64,000 nt of DNA from positions 25,965,288-26,029,287 of the forward strand of contig CM030717.1 of the NCBI GenBank assembly GCA_017979445.1, given 5' to 3'. Each line of letters starts with the position of its first letter. Position 1 is the first letter of the stretch. The notes under the pieces were generated by a model. That model searched no databases, was not told where the DNA came from, and saw only the letters and a list, made by a program, of their open reading frames with translations. Both the position numbers and the translations under genes were made by a program. This stretch comes from Akebia trifoliata (taxonomy: Eukaryota > Streptophyta > Magnoliopsida > Ranunculales > Lardizabalaceae). Positions 46,077 through 57,300 of the stretch are shown here, piece after piece.

Positions 46077-47177
46077 TCACTTTAAAAGTGGATCCGTCCT
46101 TAGGATTAAGACTTCAACAGCACCATGGGGGTAGACTGTTTGGATAATATATGGGCCAGTCCATCGAGACTTAAGTTTTCCTAGAAAAAGGTGGAGTCTG
46201 TTATCATACAACAAAACTCTTTGATTAGGAATGAAATTCCTCCTTAGAATGTGCCTATCGTGAAAGAATTTTGTACGCTCTTTGTACCTTTTGGCATAAT
46301 CATACGAGTCATTTCTAATCTCTTCTAACTCGTCTAGTTGTAACTTTCGCTTCTCACCGACTTTATCAAAATCAAAGTTGAGGCGCTTGATCGTCCAATA
46401 TGCACGATGTTCTAATTCTACAAAGAGATGGCAGGCCTTGCCAAAAACTAACCGGTAGGGAGACATCCCTATGGATGTCTTGAATGCAATCCTATAGGTT
46501 CAGAGTGAATCACTTAATCTCAAAGATCAATCTTTTCTTGAAGGATTGACTATTTTTTCTAAGATAGTCTTTATTTCCTTGTTAGAAATCTCCACTTGCC
46601 CACTTATTTGTGAGTGGTAAGGTGTGGCAACCTTATGCGTTATGAGGTATTTCTTCATCAACGCAGCAAAGATCTTGTTGCAAAAATGCGAGCTACCATC
46701 ACTTATGATAGCTCACGAAATATCGAATCTTGAAAAAATCGTCTCCTTGATGAATTTTATTACAACCTTGTGATCGTTAGTTCTACATGCCACAGCTTCG
46801 ACCCATTTTGACACATAATCAACGGCAACTATGATGTATTGGTAACCCTGGAAGATAGGAAAGGGTCCCATGAAGTCTATACCCCACACATAAAAAATTT
46901 AAATGATCAGGATAGGATTTTGAGATATTTCATTTCTCTTGGAGATTTTTCTTAATCTTTGACATCTATCACAAGATTTGCTGAACTTGTGGGCATCATG
47001 AAAAATATTAGGCCAGAAAAAACCGCATTGTAAGATTTTCATGACGGTCTTCTTACCATTGAAGTGCCCACCACAGACATGATTATGGCAAAACTCTAGG
47101 ATATTGACTTGCTCACAGGTTGGAATACAACGTCTAATGATTTGATCGGGACAATACTTAAATAAGTATGGATCATC
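46077..47177 (-). pseudogene. Athila-type integrase
   Basis: The N-terminal part at 47,170-46,950 reads CEQVNILEFCHNHVCGGHFNGKKT in pieces and a C..C zinc finger (KSCDRCQR). The core is broken: [16 protein letters not shown] and CRT remnants occur in different frames at 46,860-46,500. The C-terminal part, 46,466 down to 46,077, is an intact 129-codon stretch with [13 protein letters not shown], the [19 protein letters not shown] chromo-less tail motif and VLLYDNRL. Frameshifts and stops in the middle make it inactive. Confidence 0.85.
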
Positions 47178-47660
47178 CTAGAAATACCATTTTGTTTTCG
47201 ACAGAAAACGAAATTTCTTTTGGTTAGTCATTTCGACTGAGAATTGACCTGTAACTAGGTAGTTGACAATGTCCGTATACCATGGAACGTTGGTTCGAGA
47301 GATTTGCATAAGTTGCTCATTGGAAAAAGATTCAGAGATGGGAAAGGACTCCTCAAATGGCTTGTTAACTATCCTAGACAAGTGATCAGCTACAACATTT
47401 TTACCCCTTTTTTTGTTTCGGATCTCGAGATCAAACTCTTGTAGAAGTAGAATCCAACGGATTAACCTTGTTTTAGCATCTTTCTTTGATAGAAAGTATT
47501 TCAATGTTGCGTGGTCTGTGTAGATCATGATTTTAAATCCTATGAGGTAGGGGGAATTTTTTAACGGTATAGACCACTGCTAGCATTTCCTTCTCTGTTA
47601 TAAAGTAGTTAAGCTGAGCATCGTTAAGGGTTTTACTAGCATATTGGATAACATGAGGCT
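47178..47660 (-). pseudogene. Athila-type RNase H remnant
   Basis: The minus strand reads TLNDAQLNYFITEKEMLAVVY in pieces at about 47,640-47,570, then, from 47,528, YTDHATLKYFLSKKDAKTR, LIRWILLLQEFDLEIRNKK and NVVADHLSRI, the classic gypsy RNase H tail. A short frameshift near 47,550 separates it from RT. Confidence 0.85.
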
Positions 47661-48640
47661 ATTTTTCGATTCGTTGACCCAAAACAGCACCTATTGCATA
47701 ATCTGAAGCGTCGCACATAACTTCGAATGGAATGCTCCAGTTTGGAGGTTGAATAATGGGTACCGAGGTTAACTCGAACTTGAGCTTATTGAACGTAGAG
47801 AGATATGACTCTGAAAAATTGAAATGAACATCCTTTCCCAATAGCTCACATAAAGGCTTCGAGATTTTCCTGAAATCTTTAATGAATTTACGATAAAAAC
47901 CCGCATGACCTAAGAATGACCTAATTTCTTTGACCGTTATAGGAGGTGGTAATTTTTTGATTAGACTTACCTTCGCTTTATCTACTTCAATCCCCTTAGC
48001 AGAAACACTGTGCCCTAGCACAATCCCCGATGTTACCATGAAATGGTATTTTTTCCAATTGAGGATTAGATTGACCTCTTTGCAATGTAAAATGACCAAA
48101 GTCAAGTGATGAAGACATTTCTCAAAACTTGGTCTGAAAATTGAAAAATCGTCTATGAATACTTCGAGATATCTTTCTAGCATGTCAAAAAATATACTCA
48201 TCCTGCACCGTTGAAAAGTATCGAGTGCATTACACAGTCCAAAAGGCATGCGAGGATACGAGAAAATTTTGAAAGGGCAGGTGAAAGTTATTTTCTCTTG
48301 ATTGATTGAAGCAATGGGTATCTGATTGTACCCGGAATAACCATCTAAGAAGCAATAGTAAGAATGTCCTGCTAGACGCTCTAACATTTGATCAATGAAA
48401 GGTAGGGGGAAATGATCCTTAACATTCATCGAGTTGAGTTTCCTATAGTCAATACACACTCTCCATCCATTTTGGACTCGAGTGAGGATTAATTCATTGT
48501 CTTGGTTTACTACCATAGTGATACCAGACTTCTTAGGAACTATTTGTATAGGACTCAACCAACGACTGCTAGAGATAGATAGATAATACTCGTATCTAGT
48601 AATTTCATCACTTCCATCCGAACCACATCTTTCGTGACAA
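47659..48640 (-). pseudogene. Athila-type reverse transcriptase, mostly open
   Basis: A 299-codon open stretch (48,558-47,659) reads SPIQIVPKK, GWRVCIDYRKLN, DHFPLPFIDQMLERLAG, FLDGYSGYNQI, MPFGLCNA..TFQRCM-like, the catalytic box FIDDFSIF, LGHSVSAKGIEVDKAK and FLGHAGFYRKFIKDF, then the RNase H start VMCDASDYAIGAVLGQR. The catalytic aspartates are intact. The frame is lost just upstream (about 48,560), separating it from the protease side, so the polyprotein is broken there. Best-preserved pol segment of the outer element. Confidence 0.9.
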
Positions 48641-49530
48641 GATTTAGTCGTCTCTGAGATTCTAAAGAAGGTTTAACAAAATCCTTTAAACGAATGTGGT
48701 GCATTACCATAAATGGACTAATTCCCTTGATGTCAGCTATGCTCCAACCAATAGCTTCTTGATGTTCTCTTAATACTCCTAACAACTTTCTCTCTTGAAC
48801 TTCATTGATGTGAGAGGAAATAATCATGAGCAAGGTTTGATTCTTGTCAAGAAATGCATATCCCAAGGTCTCTGGAAACGACTTGAGTTTTAATTTTGGA
48901 GGCTCGACATGAGAAGGAACAAGATTGGATGTGCGCACAGGAAGACTTTCAGCTTTTGCGTGTCACCGCACATAATCTAAGAGTGGAACGGATTCAAGTA
49001 AAGCATTGACTTCGCTTATAAACTCTTCTACGTCCAAGTCAAGGCCAAAGCAAGCCAAACATTTCGTTAGGGGATCAGAGTACCCTAACTCTTGATACGT
49101 TTGATTGACTAGCGTATCTATCATGTTCACTTCCTCCATACCATCATCTACATCAATTCCTTGGAAATTATGAAAGATGTTCAGTTTCACTTTCATGTCC
49201 CTAAATGCTAAAGTCATAATTTCGTTTCTACAACGAATGACTGCATCAGATGTAATTAAGAATGGACGTCCTAAGATGATAGGAATATGACTGTTTGAAT
49301 TGATGACTGGCTCTGTGTCTAAGACAACAAAGTCAACAAGGAAATAAAAATCTTTGACTTTAACTATCATGTCCTCAACTATACCCTTTGGAATTTTTAT
49401 GGACCTATCGACTAGACTCAACGTGATATCGATGGGTTTCAAAACCCCCAAACCTAATTGTTTATAAATCGAATAAGGTAAAAGGTTCACACTGGCCCCT
49501 AAGTCTAAGAAACATTTTTCGACCACTTGA
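48641..49530 (-). pseudogene. Athila-type protease and linker to RT
   Basis: The minus strand 49,526-48,963 is open and reads FLDLGASVNLLPYSIYKQLG, with DLGAS as the active-site triad in Athila style, then VDRSIKIPKGIVEDMIVKV, FYFLVDFVVLD and HIPIILGRPFL, the flap and C-terminal retropepsin motifs. A second open piece (48,938-48,555) reads the linker SSHINEVQERKLLGVLREHQ and AIGWSIADIKGISP. A stop (about 48,960) splits the two. Confidence 0.85.
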
Positions 49531-50324
49531 TTTTCAATATGAATGGAAATTGTCGGACATCCAGGATCCTTAAATTTTGGTGCAATCGTTTGTTGGATGA
49601 GCGACGAAGCTTAGGCTGCCATGATGGCTTCCCGAGGAAATGGGGTTTTCCTTTTAGTTGTGGTCAAATCCTTTAGGAATTTCGCATCTAGGAATGGGAT
49701 ATTGATATGCACATTTTATAAGACTTCAAAAACACCCTCAAACTGCTTACCTTTTTTAGAATCTTTAAGGCGATCGGAAAATGGAGCTTTTGAAATCGGC
49801 AAAATGATGGGAGGATTTTTCAAATCTTTCTCCTTCTCTTTCGGAGACTTTATGACTTTTTTTTTAACTTTGTCCTTCTCTAGGAATTTTTCTCCCTTGT
49901 CAATAGGTTGGACCTTGTTGTCCACCTTCTTTCCCGAACGCAAGGTGTGGATAGCCTGGATTCAGTCTTGGGGAGCTCCAGAATGATTTCCTACTTCATA
50001 TTGACCTTTTGATCCATTTGGAATCAAAGGTTGACCTCTAGGGTTAGGGATAGTCTGACTAGGAAATTGACCTTTCTCTCTCCCACTCAATGAGAGAGCT
50101 AACTATCCCAACTGAACTTCCATCTTAGCTATGGATTACGCAGTGACCTGGTTAATCTGAGTTTGATTTTGATGGGTTTACTGTTGAGTTTAGATGAATT
50201 GTTGTTGGTGCTTCATCAACTCGACAATCATTGATTCTAAGGACGACTGTTGTTGGGCAGGCTGCTGGTAATTGGTCATGAGATCTGGTATGATGGCTCT
50301 ACAATCTATAGATTGTTGGGATTG
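49531..50324 (-). pseudogene. C-terminal gag of the Athila-type element, left of the insertion
   Basis: From the insertion point leftwards the minus strand reads Q/P-rich sequence (NYQQPAQQQSSLESMIVELM), then AIHTLRSGKKVDNK, the conserved gag-to-protease junction of Athila-type elements, a lysine-rich stretch and PFSDRLKDSKKGKQFEGVFEVL. A few stops are present (for example near 50,178). The reading frame continues from 61,565 across the Ogre-like insertion. Confidence 0.8.
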
Positions 50325-50329
50325 ATAAG
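50325..50329. repeat. Left target-site duplication of the Ogre-like element
   Basis: ATAAG immediately before the LTR start TGAAAGAGCC. The same five bases follow the other LTR at 61,560-61,564. The host gag frame is preserved across this join. Confidence 0.95.
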
Positions 50330-52038
50330 TGAAAGAGCCCTCGATCCGTGAGGTGCGCGGATCCACTTTTGACCCTTGAGGTTTGGGAGTCGCCACCTAA
50401 TTATTACGGTCTAGGTACCGATCAATGACTCTAAACGGATAAAAACTAATCTAGAACCAACAAAGCTGAATTCGGGGATCATGTTACGGGGTTGGAAGGT
50501 GTTAGGCACCAACCCCGCCCGGCCAAAGCCGGTCTCTACTAACTTCCCAAATAAATTACATTGCTAACAACCTAGATGATAATAAATAAATAACAAATAA
50601 AAAAGGTTATACCTTTCTGATAGCAAACTTTATTCCCTCAGATCCGACAAAAATAGTTCTTTGTACCGTACTCCCTTACTTCGTTCTGTCTCCGGATTTG
50701 ATTTCGGATCTCCGAGACAATGTATCTCCTTATTTTTGGATCTAGACTCTTCGAGTTTATTATGGATTTTGAATCGTTTTTAGAAGGCTTTTGGGTGTTC
50801 TTTAGGCTAAAATCGAAGGAGGGATGTTAGGTAAGGAGTCGGGGCTCCAAAACCGGGGTTTATGGGAGGCTAGGGGGGCTTTTAGACCTACTTCTCTTAG
50901 GATTTATGATTTGATACGAAAATAGGGTGTGGGGACCTCTATTTATAGATTTTTTTAGGGGTTGATTTTGATAGAGTTAGTATTTAATTAGAGTTCTTTT
51001 AATTAGAGTTGTGTTTTAGTTAGACTTGTTTTAGGTAGAATTGTGTTTTAATTAGAATTATTTTAGGTAGAATTATTTTTAAGTTAGAACTCTATTAGAT
51101 AGAGTTATTATTTAATTAGAATTCTATTATGACTTTTGGTCTTATTTGATTGACTTTTAATGTTTTGACTTTAGTCTTAATTGACTTTAATTTTGACTTT
51201 AGTCTCACTTGATTGACTTTAATACCTTGACCTTATTCTTGCTTGATTGACTTTAAATTTTTGGAGAACCCCCCTCTATTATATCTTTAATTCTTTGGAC
51301 CCCCAAATGGAGGGGTCCTTAAAGAAATATCTAACGAACCCTCAATAATTTTTCATGAGAGTCCGATTGATCGATTTTTTTAATTCAAAACTTTAAATTA
51401 ATTTCATTAATGTTTCACTTTAATTATTTAATATTTTATTTATTAATTTCGAATTTTTTAATTATAAAATTTTGAAATTATCGTTTTGCCCCCGGAGAGG
51501 ACTTTTCACGTTTTAAGTCAGTTTTTAATGTTCTAGGATGTTTTAGAATTGATTTTTCATAAGGAATTCAATGGAAATATTAGTTTGTGTTATTTATAAA
51601 AAAAATTTGTGTGAAATGGTTATGAACTTTATGAAGGGCATTTTCGTAATTTTGTCAAATTCTGTTAAAATTGATGAAATGATTTATTTGATTTCGATTT
51701 GTTATTTTATGTGTTTGAGAGAGTTTTCCTAATTGTAACGTTGGCTCTATGGTTGTTTTGAGGTTAGGGGTATTTTGGTAATTTGGTAGTTTTTTAGTGA
51801 TTTTTATCGTGAAGTTTCTTTCTGATCTGCATGATGATGATTTCTATGTTTCTGGGGTCGTATTTTCCTAACGTAGCGTGGTTCCTAAGGTTTTGTCAGT
51901 TCGAGATACCTCATCCGGATTTCTGAAACAAATCTGGTAACAAAATAAAGCAATGGAATACACATCCATCATTGGGAATCATTGTGATCGGGTTGACGAG
52001 TTGATTAATCAGGCGGATGTAAAAATGGGGTGTCTACA
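50330..52038 (-). mobile_element. 3' LTR of the Ogre-like element
   Basis: In plus orientation it begins TGAAAGAGCCCTCGATCCG and ends GGGGTGTCTACA. A minus-strand TATAAATAG lies at about 50,939-50,947. The region 50,980-51,260 consists of short degenerate repeats of TTTTAATTAGAGTT and of TTGACTTTARTYTT. It matches 59,828-61,559 with a few percent substitutions by eye, an extra 20-bp piece near the left end and one fewer TTGACTTTAAT repeat block. Confidence 0.95.
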
Positions 52039-52062
52039 GATGCCCCTCTTTGGCAGAGGGTT
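52039..52062 (-). promoter_or_regulatory. Polypurine tract of the Ogre-like element
   Basis: Minus strand CCAAAGAGGGGCATC directly precedes the LTR start TGTAGACACC, as is usual for Ogre/Tat elements. Confidence 0.85.
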
Positions 52063-52397
52063 GAAGCAAACTAGATAACAAATCTATTTTGGTAGATAGT
52101 ACGATATCTGAATGCCAAAGCTAGTGACAGTTCATTTTGCAGCCTGATTTAGCAATTCGTCAAGGTGTTCGGATCCTTGAGGGTAAAGATTTCCCCGAAT
52201 TAAAAGGTTGTCAGGTCCTTGAGTGCAAACTCTCACCGACAGTGTCAGATCCTTGAATTTTAAAGAATTCTCCCTGACTAAAAAGTGCAAATATGCAAGT
52301 GTGTGCACTGTGTGAAACTGAGTAAAATCTGAAAATAAACTGAGCATAACCTGATCATAAACTGGGCATATCTTAGCATAAACTGAGCATAATTCCG

Positions 52398-52800
52398 AGA
52401 AAACCCTCGGCGATAACTGAGCAAAATCCAAGATAACCCTTGGCGGAAACTGAGCAAAATCCAAGATAACCCTTGGGGGAAACTGAGCAAAATCCAAGAT
52501 AACCTTTGGCGGAAATTGAGCAAAATCCAAGATAATCCTTGGTGGCAACTGAGCAAAATCAAAGATAACCCTTGGCGGAAACTGAGCAAAATCCAAGATA
52601 ACCCTTAGCGGCATCTGAGCAAAATCGAAGATAACCTTTGGCGGCAACTGAGCAAAATCCAAGATAACCCTTGGCGGAAAATGAGCAAAACTGAGCAAAA
52701 TCCAAGATAACCCTTGGTGGCAACTGAGCAAAATCCAAGTTAACCCTTGGCGGCAACTGAGCAAAATCCAAGATAACCCTTGGCGGTAACTGAGCAAAAC
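52398..52800 (-). repeat. 33-bp minisatellite (about 11 units) near the 3' LTR
   Basis: Unit AACTGAGCAAAATCCAAGAT + AACCCTTGGCGGA in plus orientation. One partial unit near 52,680 shifts the phase. Because the period is a multiple of three, the minus strand stays open and would encode an 11-residue repeat FAQFPPRVILD; this explains overlapping ORFs at 52,132-52,797 and 52,559-53,071. Judged a tandem repeat rather than a gene. Confidence 0.9.
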
Positions 52801-53595
52801 TGGCAGAGGAATGAAGGAATTTTGGAAAAGAATGAATGAATCTGGAGAAGATTGATTGGAATGAATCGGAGAATGAATAAATCTGAAAGATAATGAATCT
52901 GGAAGAGAAATGATCGAATCTAAGAATGATTAGATCTGAAAAAGAATCTGGAGAACAAAAGAATGCCATATCTCCTATGTGAGATCCAAAATGCTTTTGT
53001 TTGAACCTCAAGGATTTATCAAAAAGTTTTATGAATTTAAAACTTGAGTTTTTACTTCTTTTAAACCTCAAAAGTTTTTTGAAAAATTGTTATCAAGAAG
53101 GTAACCATAAGTTTGGAGTTCTCATTATCTTTTAGGATTAACATTGTTCAAAAACAAAACGCCTCTAGTTTGACAATGAACATGGTCTTGAAATTAATTG
53201 AACACATCGTGCAAAAAATAAAAAAAAAATGCCCCTAGTGTAAGGGGGAAAAGAAGAAAGAAAATGCCCCTTGTATGAAGGTTTGAAATATTTAATTACC
53301 ACAAGCGCAATAAAGATTCAACTTTTAATTTTGATTAATTTTATTGAAGGTTTTTGAGTCAGGCTCAAGAGTACAAAATTATTTCCTTTCGAGTTTCATC
53401 ATAGAATTCACCCTTATCTCCCTTGGTTCACTTGGGGGAGTAGAAATTTTCAGATCGATCGTAGACAAGATACTTGTGGCTTCTGAGTCTATGCCTGATT
53501 TAAACTAAGTATTGAACTTGATTATTCGGACTTCTGATGTTTCAGCTCGGACCGTTCTCAGCTTGGGATTTTCTTCTATTTTTCTTTGTTGCTCT
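52801..53595. other. Non-coding 3' region of the Ogre-like element
   Basis: 52,801-52,960 is a run of degenerate GAATGAATCTGGAGAA-like repeats. 53,215-53,280 has two AAAATGCCCCTTGTRT blocks, a phrase usual in Ogre 3' regions. No coding domain. Confidence 0.55.
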
Positions 53596-53760
53596 AGCTT
53601 TTGCCTAGATCGTCTTTTCAGGTTTTCGATCTAGCGAGCTCTTCTCTTTTTTCTTTACTCTGATTGTTGCCAAAGTTGTCCTTTCAGATTTTCAATTTTG
53701 CGAGCTTGCCTTAATTTTTGCCTAAGTCGCCCTTTTCGAGTTTTCAACTTAGTAGGCTTC
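53596..53760. repeat. Three imperfect repeats of about 55-80 bp
   Basis: Blocks with TTGCCTAGATCGTCTTTTCA...GATCTAGCGAGCT, TTGCCAAAGTTGTCCTTTCA...CAATTTTGCGAGCT and TTGCCTAAGTCGCCCTTTTC...CAACTTAGTAGGCT. Such repeats are typical of Ogre 3' regions. Confidence 0.7.
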
Positions 53761-54230
53761 ATCGTTTTTTTAATCTTTTTCTTCTCCTCTTCCTGTTTGA
53801 ACTTCTGGAGTTGCTGTCTGATCATGCTTTGCTATCTTCCTTGACTTTTCGCACGGTACTTAGGAGGACTTTCATGGGTAAGCTTAAGAGTGGGTATAAA
53901 AAGAAAGGGATTTTGAGGCTCAAAAACCTAAATGCCCCTTGTGTGACATTTCCTTTTAAATTATTTTCTTTTTCCTTGAATTTTCTACCCCACTTTGATA
54001 ATTTTTTCTTTTGAATTATTTCTTTTTAAATTTTTTTTCTTTGACGGGGAATCTATATATTTTTTTATTTTGATGTGGTCGGGCCTGAAGTAACTTCTCC
54101 GGTTGCCTACGTACCCCAAATTTTTGGGATTAGACCAAAACGTAGTTCAGATTTTTTCCATCCCTAGGTTAGGTGATCGGGCTGAGAAAAAAAAAGGTAT
54201 AATTTTTATTTTTGAAAAGGCTGCAAAGGG
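53761..54230. other. T-rich non-coding stretch between repeats and integrase remnant
   Basis: Contains the 98-codon plus-strand ORF 53,718-54,014, which is low-complexity Phe/Leu and has no domain. AAATGCCCCTTGTGTGACAT at about 53,930 and GTTGCCTACGTACCCC at about 54,103 are Ogre-style words. Confidence 0.5.
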
Positions 54231-54905
54231 GTTGAGAAAGGATATGTTGAACTAGGTAATAGGAGAATTGATTCGGCCAAAGATGGCCTCCTTAAATGTA
54301 GTACCGTTTGATTTGGTCAAGATTGGTTGGTTCTGGTAATTCGATTCCATCATGATCTTGAAGCTTGACAATTTTTCCTAGTAATATTTCCTGAATAAAT
54401 TTCTCCAATTGGGTTCAGACTTTCTCCTATAGTCGAGGAGGAGTGTTCAATTTTCTTTGAAATCTGACAGTTAAATCCTTGACTTGTAAATGATGAGCTT
54501 CGACCTTCTTGTCAAATGCACGAGTGACTCTTCTTAGATAAGCTTGCACGTGGTACAGGGCTTTAACTCGTTTTCTTCGATCAAGTTTAATTCTTCATAC
54601 TGCTGACGAACCCAATCTGTTTCTAACAAATGATTTTCCAACAAGACCCTGAGAGACGGAATTTTCATTTCAACTGGCAAGACTGCTTCCATGTCATACA
54701 CTAAGGAGTAGGGAATAGCTCCAGTAGAGGATCGAATTGAAGTTCGATATGTCCATAGAGTGCATGATAATTTTTCTAACTAATCCTGGTGTGATTGACA
54801 CATTTCCTTGATGATTGTTTTGAGATATTTACGAGCTGCTCCAACCGCTCCATTAATCTGGGGACGATAAGGAGATGATGTCAAATCTTGAACCTTGAAC
54901 ATAGA
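54231..54905 (-). pseudogene. C-terminal integrase remnant of the Ogre-like element
   Basis: From the right the minus strand reads SSPYRPQINGAVGAARKYLK (catalytic Glu region; the usual A-E-A of GAVEAAN appears as GAVGAAR), TLWTYRTSIRSSTGAIPYSL, VYDMEAVLPVEMKIPSLRVL and LEETDWVRQQYEELNLIEE, a hallmark Ogre/Tat integrase tail. Stops at about 54,780 and 54,530. The catalytic Glu appears changed to Gly, so it is inactive. Confidence 0.85.
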
Positions 54906-55200
54906 CCATGTATCAATTTCTTTTCAACCATTTCATTAGTCTGAGAATGTAATCTATTCTAGGAGCTCTACCATGTTGACAAGTCTAGCACTGATACATT
55001 TTGTAACATCTTCCTTGATCTCGTTTTATCAAGTCAATATATAATCTATGTCAGACAACACCCAAGCTTGCACCTAACATATCCTCATAGGCCCACGTGA
55101 ACAAGTCTTTTGAAATTTCTGAGAAAATTCATTATCCCCTTGTGTTCCTCTAGGGATAGGATGGTTTCTATTTGAATCTCTTTAGGAATTAATTTCTATT
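54906..55200 (-). pseudogene. RT N-terminus joined to integrase zinc-finger remnant (internal deletion)
   Basis: The minus strand reads KDLFTWAYEDMLGASLGVV at about 55,108-55,055, the segment just before RT in Ogre/Tat pol, but within about 50 bp it changes to QGRCYKMYQC.TCQHGRAP, resembling the integrase zinc-finger end (C-H/Y-x-C). The RT palm, both RNase H domains and much of the integrase core are missing. The deletion junction lies near 55,010-55,050. Confidence 0.6.
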
Positions 55201-55845
55201 CCGAGGTTAATGACCTTTGTTTTCTCGATTAAACGTTGAGCCTGATTCTTATCTTCTTGCTAAGGAAAGAAATCTATCCTTGAAGTCAGATTAGTAGTTA
55301 ATTCGTTAATGCGCTCGAGGTATTTAGAAATTTCCTTTATTCAAATGGGGCAACAGATGTCGTTCTAGACTTAGCAATCGAACTCGACTCATAGAAAAAG
55401 AATAGACTCAATCTAAAGAAGACATGACCTTGATGGATTGATGAAAAGAATTGGACTCAAGCTAAACTACATGATTCATGAAAATTTGAGACAAGTACCC
55501 ACAATCGACTTGATTACGGACAGGGGGACTCGAGATATTGCTTACAACCAGTAGGACTGAGGCACTATGATCTTTAAGGAACAACTGGGTGATGTTGAGA
55601 AATTTTGAGGTCATTTCTGACTATTGACTTGATATTGACGTTTACTCTAACTGACCGGATTTACAACCCTAGCTAAACGATGGACGATTGAGCTTAGATA
55701 CAATGATAACCCTTAAAACCTCTTTGAAGGTGAATTTAATCAATTTCAGTGTCACCCCCTTGATAACATTTTAAATGAACCCTGAGATTTTATTGAATTT
55801 TGTGCACCAATCCATTAAACAATTCATCCATTCAATGATTATTCA
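55201..55845 (-). other. Decayed 5' pol/protease-side region of the Ogre-like element
   Basis: Minus-strand fragments such as NLGIEINS at about 55,200 resemble the pre-RT linker. The rest is stop-rich, with no gag or protease motif recognised. Confidence 0.35.
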
Positions 55846-56235
55846 AAAGGAAAATAATTTTATTGCACTCTTGAAAATAATGCTTTTATTGAATAACAAT
55901 TTTCACAATTCTGATTATTTTTTGCAATCATTTTCTTTTTAGAAAAACATATTTCAAAAATTTTCCATGTAAAAATAGATATTTTGTAAATCATTTTTTC
56001 TTCATTTTCTTTTCTTTTGAAAAATATTTTTCTCTGAAAAATAGTTTTTATTTGGAAAGCATTTTCTCTTGGAAAATCTTGTTCTTATGAAAAATATTTT
56101 TTGGAAAACGTTTTTTCTTAGAAAATATTTTTTTAGAGAATAACACTTTTTCTGGAAAACACTTCTTTTGGAAAACATTTTTTTCTGAAAAATACTTTCC
56201 CTTTGTAAACTATTTTTCTTCTTTGAAAATTTGAT
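55846..56235. repeat. Degenerate short-unit repeat TTTCTTTTGGAAAAYATTTT
   Basis: About 15 loosely conserved units of 20-30 bp built from TTTTC/GAAAA halves, so each unit is near-palindromic. No ORF. It ends where GGCCCGGTCCATCAGG begins. Confidence 0.7.
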
Positions 56236-56379
56236 TTCTATTTCGATTTAAATGGCCCGGTCCATCAGGATTGTTGGATCGAGTTGGGCTGGGTCATTTG
56301 CAAGAGATGGATTTTTTGGGTCGGTGCACCCATTTTAATTTTAAAAAACAAAACTTTTGATCCTTGAGGACAACCATAC

Positions 56380-56460
56380 ATTCCTGATCTCATCATTTAT
56401 ATACATTGATCTCATCATTCATATGCATTCTGATCTCATCATTAACATATATTCATCATT
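56380..56460. repeat. TGATCTCATCATTNATATNCAT tandem repeat
   Basis: Four copies of a 25-27-bp unit containing GATCTCATCATT. Confidence 0.8.
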
Positions 56461-57300
56461 CACAATGTCTCATTCAATGAACAACCCGGGAACACCCACA
56501 ATAAGTTCGAGTCGTGACCTATAGGAAAGGTTTCTAGACTATAATCTCACTACGTGCAATGCATTTTTATCTGGCCACTCTTGCCCAAGCACACCTATAT
56601 ACCTCTCGATACGTGGTGACTTGGTTTAATATACCGTATAGGTGATAATCTAAAACCTCAACTCACTTCTCTGAAGCCAAAAACAGCCAGTTTGATCTCC
56701 AGTTGAGAGGTGGTGCACAATGCTGAGCAAGGGCCCACTTAAATACCTCTCGTCTAGAATAGACGTAGTCTATCCCCCTCGTACAATAGGGTACAGCGGG
56801 GCAAGATCTTGCTTAGGCACCGATTTTGACCAAGAAGTGCAATTGATATACTTAGACTATCTTTTACATACCTATGGGTACGAGTCAAGAGTTGTAGCTT
56901 TCGTAAATGGTTTGGCATCCCACGAGGGGACCGACCATGTACTAGTGCTATGTTGGCAATCGGGACATGTGACTGTGTGGCTCACAATAGGTCAAAGGCT
57001 CAGGTCGCTCCAGCCTGGGTGCATCAATATACTTCTCAGAATCACCTGATCAGACGGTATTGATGCTCCAGTTTGATATACCCTAAGGTACGTGACTGGA
57101 GTTATGATTTTCATGAATGACGTCGCATCTCCGAAGAGACCGGGCCACGCACTAGTGCCACGTTGGCTATATAGGACGTGTAAGTGTGCAAAACAGTAAG
57201 CGTGCATGTGGTGTGTGCAAAATAGGGTGGGGTGTGCCCGGGGCGTTTTTCGGATATATGGGCCTGTGGGCCAACTCAAACTATTAAAACATGGACATCT
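56461..57300. repeat. Leader module of the Ogre-like element with about 200-bp imperfect duplication
   Basis: A block with GGTACG..CAAGAGTTGTAGCTTTCGT and CACTAGTGCTATGTTGGCAA-type words at 56,875-56,990 recurs at about 57,080-57,200 (GGTACGTGACTGGAGTTATG, CACTAGTGCCACGTTGGCTA). The part 56,690-56,860 also resembles 62,930-63,080 in the Athila-type leader. The ORF 56,720-57,049 is not credited as a gene. Confidence 0.6.

Noticed and set aside
52132..53071. Overlapping minus-strand ORFs of 221, 103 and 170 codons with FAQFPPRVILD repeats
   Set aside because: They are different frames of one 33-bp minisatellite in a retrotransposon 3' region. No start context, domain or promoter supports a protein.
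53718..54014. 98-codon Phe/Leu-rich plus-strand ORF
   Set aside because: Low-complexity T-rich DNA overlapping the Ogre-like 3' repeats.
56720..57049. 109-codon plus-strand ORF
   Set aside because: Antisense to the minus-strand Ogre-like element, in its repeated leader; the duplicate copy at 57,080 does not preserve the frame.
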